A DNA stretch of 64,000 nucleotides, from contig NZ_CP082945.1 of the NCBI RefSeq assembly GCF_019933235.1, positions 4,625,501 to 4,689,500 on the forward strand, read 5' to 3'. The notes below the pieces were generated by a model that was not told the DNA's origin, searched no databases, and was given only the letters and a program-made list of their open reading frames with translations. The number at the start of each line of letters is the position of its first letter. Position 1 is the stretch's first letter. The DNA is from Streptomyces angustmyceticus. Its GTDB lineage: Bacteria > Actinomycetota > Actinomycetes > Streptomycetales > Streptomycetaceae. Made by a program: the position numbers and the translations under genes. Of this stretch, positions 61,931 through 64,000 are shown piece by piece.

Positions 61931-62650
61931 TCACATCAGATCCGCCGCCGCCCCGTCGATCCCCAGCAGGTCGTGCAGTGCCGTCGCGCCCTCCGGGGTG
62001 AGGCGGACGGCTCTGGTGGTGCCGATGCGGCGGATCCAGTGGCGTGCCAGGAGTTGGTCGCAGAGGCGGGCGCCGGCCGTGCCCGCGAGGTGGGTCCGGC
62101 GCTCGGTCCAGTCCAGGCAGGCGCGGGCCTGTGGCCGCCGTCCCGGGGAGAGTGTGGCCGGTTCGATGCCCAGACGGTCGGTGAGCCAGTTCCGTCCGGC
62201 GTCGGTGAGGGCGAACCCGCCGTCCTGGTCGAGCAGTCCCCGTCCGGTCATGGCGTCGGTGATCGTGACACCGAGCCGGCCGGCCAGGTGGTCGTAACAG
62301 GTGCGGCCCCGGGCGAGTGCGGCGGAGGCGCTCACGGCGCGCAGCCCGCGGGGGCGCTCGGCCGGCGGGTCGAGGTGCGCGGTCAGGGACTCCAGCAACT
62401 CGGCGACGCGCGGCCCGGCGAGCTGGACGTAGCGGTGGCGGCCCTGGTGGCGTTCCACCAGCAGCCCGCCGTCGGTGAGCCGGGTCAGGTGCTCGCTCGC
62501 CGTCGACGGCGCGACCTGCGCGTATGCGGCCAGCTCGCCGGCGGTCCAGGCCCGGCCGTCGAGCAGGGCCAGGCAGAAGGCGGCGCGGGTGCGGTCCGCG
62601 AGCAGTGCGGCCAGCCGTGCGAGCTCGGAGCTGTACGCCGGAGTGGTCAT
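61931..62650 (-). CDS. ArsR-family regulator
   Basis: 239 residues. The winged-helix ArsR domain spans about 5-95 (TRAAFCLALLDGRAWTAGELA, QVAPSTASEHLTRLTDGGLL, VERHQGRHRYVQL). The C-terminal 140 residues add a second helical region with YDHLAGRLGVTITDAM, common in transporter- or enzyme-linked ArsR proteins. No metal-binding Cys pair is present, so it probably senses a metabolite. Divergent from the PEP mutase-like gene with an inverted repeat between. Confidence 0.85.
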   Translation of the reverse strand: MTTPAYSSELARLAALLADRTRAAFCLALLDGRAWTAGELAAYAQVAPSTASEHLTRLTDGGLLVERHQGRHRYVQLAGPRVAELLESLTAHLDPPAERPRGLRAVSASAALARGRTCYDHLAGRLGVTITDAMTGRGLLDQDGGFALTDAGRNWLTDRLGIEPATLSPGRRPQARACLDWTERRTHLAGTAGARLCDQLLARHWIRRIGTTRAVRLTPEGATALHDLLGIDGAAADLM

Positions 62651-62672
62651 GACTCCATTGTCCGCCGCGAGT

Positions 62673-62690
62673 CTTCGGCGCCTACCGAAG
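62673..62690. promoter_or_regulatory. Inverted repeat, probable ArsR-type operator
   Basis: CTTCGG-N6-CCGAAG in the divergent gap. TACGGT (62702-62707) ends 6 nt before the downstream ATG, so the operator covers the -35 region of a leaderless promoter. Confidence 0.65.
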
Positions 62691-62713
62691 CGACCGCGGC
62701 CTACGGTGCCCGT

Positions 62714-63547
62714 ATGAGCACCTCCCCGGAGTACGCCACCTTCCACTTCCATGCGCTGCACCACGCCGACCAGCCGCTGCTGCTGCCCAACGCCTGGGAC
62801 GTGATCTCGGCCGTCGCCCTCGCCGGGGCCGGATACGCGGCGGTCGGGACCACGAGCCTGGGCGTCGCCGCGGCCCATGGCTATCCGGACGGGCGGGGGT
62901 TCGCCGAGGCCCGGGACGCGACGGTGGCGCTGGCGCTGCGGCTCAACGGCCGGCTGTCCTGCCCGTACACGATCGACGTGGAGGGCGGGTTCGGTGGCGA
63001 CGCCGGCCAAGTGGGCGACCTGGCAGCCGAGTTGGCGGAGGCGGGGGCCGCCGGGCTGAACCTGGAGGACGGGCTGCCCGGCGGCGAGGGGCTGCAGGAC
63101 CCGGTGCGCCAGGCCGCGGCGATCACCGCGGTGAAGGAGCGGGCGCCGGGTCTGTTCCTCAACGCCCGGATCGACACCCACTGGCTGGCGGACAGCCCGC
63201 CGCCGCTGTCGGTGACGCTCGAACGCGCCGAGACCTATCTGACGGCGGGCGCGGACGGCATCTTCGTGCCGGGCGTGATCGCCGACGAGGACGTGTCGGT
63301 GCTGGTCGCCGAGATCCCCGCGCCGGTGAACATCCTGTTCGCCCCCGGGCGGCACACCGTCAGCCGCCTCGCGGACCTCGGCGTACGCCGCATCAGCACG
63401 GGCTCGCTGCTCTTCCGTACGGCGTTGCAGGCCACCCTCACGGCGGCGGACGCGATCCGTACGGGCCGGCGGCCTGCCGACGCGGCGGGGGCGGGCGGCG
63501 AGGTGCTGGGCTACGAGGACGTGCAGCGGTTGGTGGGGGAGGAGTAG
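62714..63547 (+). CDS. Isocitrate lyase/PEP mutase-family protein
   Basis: 277 residues, ICL/PEPM superfamily. LLLPNAWDVISAVALAGAGY, VDVEGG-type metal site as IDVEGGFGGDAG, LNLEDGLPGG and FLNARIDTHWL. The lid Cys of isocitrate lyase is absent (no KKCGH), so 2-methylisocitrate-like lyase, oxaloacetate decarboxylase or carboxy-PEP chemistry is possible. Starts at ATG 62714; the ATG directly follows a leaderless-type promoter. Controlled, by position, by the divergent ArsR protein. Confidence 0.87.
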   Translation: MSTSPEYATFHFHALHHADQPLLLPNAWDVISAVALAGAGYAAVGTTSLGVAAAHGYPDGRGFAEARDATVALALRLNGRLSCPYTIDVEGGFGGDAGQVGDLAAELAEAGAAGLNLEDGLPGGEGLQDPVRQAAAITAVKERAPGLFLNARIDTHWLADSPPPLSVTLERAETYLTAGADGIFVPGVIADEDVSVLVAEIPAPVNILFAPGRHTVSRLADLGVRRISTGSLLFRTALQATLTAADAIRTGRRPADAAGAGGEVLGYEDVQRLVGEE

Positions 63548-63699
63548 CGGCTGCGCGGGCCGGGTGGGGCGCGTCGGCACGGGGCGAGACGCGTGGGCCG
63601 GGCCGCGCGGGCCGGGTGGGTGTGTGGGGCGTTCCGCGCGGGCTGGGCTGTGTGGGGCCGGGCTGGGCGGGCGCGGATTCCGGGGCGGGGCGCCCGGGG

Positions 63700-63984
63700 T
63701 CAGACCTGGCGCCCCCGGCTGCCGTGGCGGCGGCGGTGCACGGCGATCACCGCACCCGCCACACCCAGCGCACCCGCACCGCCTATCACCCCGACCTTGG
63801 GCAGGTGACCGGCCTTCTCGGCCAGGCCGGCCAGGCCGTTGTCGGGCAGCATGATCGACGTCCGGCTCTCCGTGGGCGCGGTGGAATCGGCGGCGAAGGC
63901 GGCGCCCGCGGGAAGCAGCAGGACGGCCAGCGCACCGGTCGCGACGGTGGCGGTGCGGATCACGGAGCGGTGCTGGGCCCGCAT
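63700..63984 (-). CDS. Small secreted or membrane-anchored protein
   Basis: 94 residues: signal peptide (VATGALAVLLLPAGAAFAAD), a Ser/Thr-rich ectodomain of about 35 residues (STAPTESRTSIMLPDNG), a second hydrophobic helix VGVIGGAGALGVAGAVIAV and a basic tail HRRRHGSRGRQV. The topology resembles a cell-surface anchored peptide of the type seen among Streptomyces sortase-independent surface proteins. Function unknown. Confidence 0.72.
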   Translation of the reverse strand: MRAQHRSVIRTATVATGALAVLLLPAGAAFAADSTAPTESRTSIMLPDNGLAGLAEKAGHLPKVGVIGGAGALGVAGAVIAVHRRRHGSRGRQV

Positions 63985-64000
63985 GGGGTACTCCTCGTCG

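Noticed and set aside
1..64000. CRISPR arrays, tRNA or rRNA genes, IS elements, secondary-metabolite megasynthases
   Set aside because: No repeat-spacer pattern, no cloverleaf T-loop context, no transposase or terminal repeats, and no PKS/NRPS domains were seen.

Overview
The window is GC-rich actinobacterial chromosome, almost certainly Streptomyces. Evidence: very high third-position GC, many GTG/TTG starts, TANNNT-type leaderless promoters, an afsK/afsR/afsS regulatory set, bifunctional FO synthase (fbiC), an XRE/DUF397 pair and a spore-type DD-carboxypeptidase. There are no rRNA or tRNA genes, IS elements, integrases or CRISPR arrays. From memory, afsK-afsS-afsR and fbiC also lie close together in S. 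coelicolor, so this looks like a conserved core region carrying accessory catabolic genes.

Layout. 1-1.25 kb: 5' part of an NDP-forming acyl-CoA ligase and a divergent DUF35 protein. 1.4-7.0 kb: GNAT acetyltransferase, PNPOx-like protein, FAD monooxygenase, VOC protein, and a macrolide-type glycosyltransferase preceded by a tiny leader ORF. 7.1-12.7 kb: thiolase-like protein, secreted barrel protein, acyl-CoA dehydrogenase with an F420-type reductase, TetR regulator. 13.6-18.1 kb: AfsK kinase (frameshifted C-terminus), membrane protein, lipoprotein. 18.1-24.9 kb: enoyl-CoA hydratase, DUF35, thiolase-like protein, FadD3-like and a second acyl-CoA ligase, mycothiol-type DinB-fold protein. 25.0-28.8 kb: two AfsS-like repeat peptides and AfsR. 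29-36.8 kb: amidohydrolases, luciferase-like oxidoreductases, SDR, aldehyde dehydrogenase. 37-43.3 kb: permease, quinone oxidoreductase, Tat-exported PHP hydrolase, LLM and VOC enzymes. 43.6-48 kb: FO synthase and ADP-ribosylglycohydrolase. 48-54.2 kb: SDR, aminotransferase, STAND ATPase module, dimeric-barrel protein. 54.3-64 kb: DUF397/XRE pair, GOLPH3-like protein, DD-carboxypeptidase with a huge disordered cytoplasmic tail, polytopic glycosyltransferase, ArsR/PEP-mutase pair, small anchored secreted protein.

The main discovery is a dispersed regulon. A 15-bp palindrome, CTGACG-N3-CGTCAG, occurs twelve times (seven perfect, five with one mismatch), essentially always just upstream of a CoA-thioester or associated catabolic gene between 0.5 and 53.3 kb. 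The linked genes (acyl-CoA ligases, acyl-CoA dehydrogenase, enoyl-CoA hydratase, two thiolase-fold/DUF35 sets resembling the steroid side-chain retro-aldolase Ltp2-ChsH2, FadD3-like ligase, amidohydrolases, LLM oxidoreductases, SDRs, aldehyde dehydrogenase, a dimeric alpha/beta-barrel protein) look like a degradation pathway for an alicyclic or isoprenoid acid. A TetR protein inside the window, with a degenerate copy of the site over its own start codon, is the best candidate regulator. The F420-type oxidoreductases fit with the FO synthase gene in the same window.

Second, AfsK, AfsR and two AfsS-like peptides lie together, with an 11-nt-register direct repeat upstream of the first AfsS gene that matches the known AfsR/PhoP type of box.
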